A stretch of DNA of 61,285 nt from Candidatus Calditenuis fumarioli (GTDB lineage Archaea > Thermoproteota > Nitrososphaeria_A > Caldarchaeales > Calditenuaceae), in the NCBI GenBank assembly GCA_030059665.1, contig JANVYR010000002.1, positions 1 to 61,285 on the forward strand, read 5' to 3'. The notes beneath the pieces were generated by a model, which had not been told where the DNA came from, ran no database searches, and was given only the letters and a program-made list of their open reading frames with translations. Positions 60,304-61,285 of this stretch are shown here, piece after piece; position 1 is the first letter of the stretch; each line of letters opens with the position of its first letter. The translations under genes and the position numbers were made by a program.

Positions 60304-60846
60304 TTGCTGCTGGTCGAGTACATGGGTCACAGGATGGCCGCGGAGGCGTATAGGGTGAGGGTCAGCGATCCGGTGGGGACGCTGGTGGAGGCGGGCCTCA
60401 TCGGCCGCGAACCGATCCAGCTCTACGACCCCTCCGCAGTTGTCTCGGCTCGTCATCTGACGCTGGCTTTCCTGTGCGCCGTCGACGCGTTCTCCACGGG
60501 GACCAACAGGGCCAAGCGGATGGAGGTCGAGTTCCTCAGGTTCCTCGCTGGCTCCAGACAGATCTCCGAGGCGATAGGCCTGGTGGGCGTGAGGCCCGGC
60601 ACGGAGGTCGTCGGCGTCGCTGCCTTCTCCGGAGGTGGCCTCGATCCAGTCGGTCTGCTGGAAAGGGCAAGATCTCTCCTCGGCGGCGATCCGGAGCCAG
60701 GGATGCTGGCCTCCGCGAACCCGAGCGAGGTCCTCCGGAGGATGAGCGTCCCGGAGGAGCTGGTCGATGCGATCCCGGAATCCGAGGGGGCCAGCAGGGA
60801 GGAGCTGGCCGTTCTCGAGCGGATCTCGGTGCTCAGGATAATCTGA
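60304..60846 (+). CDS. cgi121: KEOPS complex subunit Cgi121
   Basis: Subunit of KEOPS, which makes t6A37 in tRNA; Cgi121 binds the tRNA CCA end. About 180 residues: QLYDPSAVVSARHLTLAFLCAV, NRAKRMEVEFLRFLAGSRQISEAIGLVGV (family hallmark) and VLERISVLRI at the end. The open frame runs far upstream over the L10e gene; the TTG at 60304 (LLVEYMGHRM) matches the family N-terminus; ATG 60322 is the alternative. Leads into the thermosome gene 58 bp later. Confidence 0.85.
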   Translation: MLLVEYMGHRMAAEAYRVRVSDPVGTLVEAGLIGREPIQLYDPSAVVSARHLTLAFLCAVDAFSTGTNRAKRMEVEFLRFLAGSRQISEAIGLVGVRPGTEVVGVAAFSGGGLDPVGLLERARSLLGGDPEPGMLASANPSEVLRRMSVPEELVDAIPESEGASREELAVLERISVLRII

Positions 60847-60860
60847 TGCGGACTCCGCAG

Positions 60861-60870
60861 AAATTTATGA
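60861..60870 (+). promoter_or_regulatory. TATA-like box of the thermosome gene
   Basis: AAATTTATGA lies about 40 bp before the ATG at 60905. Confidence 0.4.
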
Positions 60871-60904
60871 GGAGGCTTTAGCAGGTCAGCGTAGGTGATC
60901 TGAG

Positions 60905-61285
60905 ATGGCCCTGTCTGGGCAACCCGTTATCATCCTGAAGGAGGGGACTTCGAGGACGCGGGGAAGGGCTGCGCAGAGGAACAACATCGCAGCTGCCAAG
61001 ATCATCGCGGAGATCGTCAAGACGACGCTCGGCCCGAAGGGGATGGACAAGATCCTCGTCGACTCGATAGGCGACGTGATCGTCACCAACGACGGCGCCA
61101 CCATCCTCGAGAAGATGGACGTCGAGCACCCGGCCGCTAAGATGATCATCGAGGTGGCCAAGACCCAGGACAAGATGGTCGGCGACGGCACGACGACCGC
61201 GGTGGTCCTTGCGGGCGAGCTGCTCAGGAAGGCAGAGGAGCTGCTGGACCAGAAGATCCACGCCAGCACCATCATCACCGGGTAC
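60905..61285 (+). CDS. Thermosome subunit (partial, runs off the window)
   Basis: Group II chaperonin subunit; the first 127 residues are present: [20 protein letters not shown]-terminus, the ATP-site [26 protein letters not shown] and [20 protein letters not shown]. The rest (about 420 residues) lies beyond the window. Alpha or beta type cannot be told. A Shine-Dalgarno-like AGGTGAT lies 6-12 bp before the ATG. Confidence 0.96.
   Translation, partial: MALSGQPVIILKEGTSRTRGRAAQRNNIAAAKIIAEIVKTTLGPKGMDKILVDSIGDVIVTNDGATILEKMDVEHPAAKMIIEVAKTQDKMVGDGTTTAVVLAGELLRKAEELLDQKIHASTIITGY

Overview
The window looks like a piece of a GC-rich, probably thermophilic archaeon of the TACK/Thermoproteota side. 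It carries thermosome, RFC large subunit, Orc1/Cdc6, topoisomerase VI subunit A, fibrillarin and Nop5, Trm1, Trm5, ribosomal protein L10e, KEOPS Cgi121, a SmAP3-like Lsm protein, a fused gamma-alpha 2-oxoacid:ferredoxin oxidoreductase subunit and class III (type IV pilin) signal peptides. TATA boxes 25-35 bp ahead of starts, GTG and TTG starts and short or absent leaders fit this. I cannot assign a lower taxon. The first 77 bases are a pure T run, which reads as an assembly or clone end; the last gene (thermosome) runs off the right end.

Layout. 1-18.8 kb: metabolism and transport. It includes a 2-oxoacid oxidoreductase, Lsm, PAC2, a nicotinamidase-like hydrolase and nicotinate phosphoribosyltransferase (two steps of NAD salvage), an anchored GH99-like glycosidase, a GcvH-like protein lacking the lipoyl lysine, a penicillin-acylase-family enzyme, MFS, HAD and alcohol dehydrogenase genes, and a coiled-coil/nuclease protein with 18-residue repeats. 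18.8-25.8 kb: RNA-maturation and DNA-enzyme genes (Trm1, THEP1 NTPase, RNase HII, fibrillarin, Nop5, Trm5, Top6A). 25.9-29.0 kb: an HTH-membrane protein, a zinc-ribbon protein and an MFS transporter.

29.4-45.3 kb is the most unusual region. It is a large archaeal type IV pilus-like (Tad-like) locus with a two-HTH regulator, a CBS protein, six large or small proteins with class III signal peptides, two of them carrying long Thr-rich stalks, plus a pilin-like protein without a leader. A secretion ATPase sits in the same operon as three ectodomain proteins and a Thr-rich stalk protein, and a TadC-like platform and a membrane zinc-ribbon protein lie beside it. No prepilin peptidase is present in the window.

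45.4-48.4 kb holds replication genes (RfcL, Orc1/Cdc6) with an MNT nucleotidyltransferase. 48.6-51.7 kb is an AT-richer mobile island: two unknown small genes, an IS110-like DEDD protein ending in a strongly structured 123-nt element, a decayed IS1595-like transposase, and one copy of a ~185-bp noncoding repeat whose other copy lies at 29.07 kb. 51.8-56.3 kb returns to housekeeping (NAD(P)HX dehydratase, tRNA-Gly, CitE-like lyase, AlaX, 5-formyl-THF ligase-like). A second AT-rich island at 56.3-58.3 kb carries a LAGLIDADG endonuclease fused to a GC-rich N-terminal segment. 58.3-61.3 kb: HisA-like, L10e, Cgi121 and thermosome.
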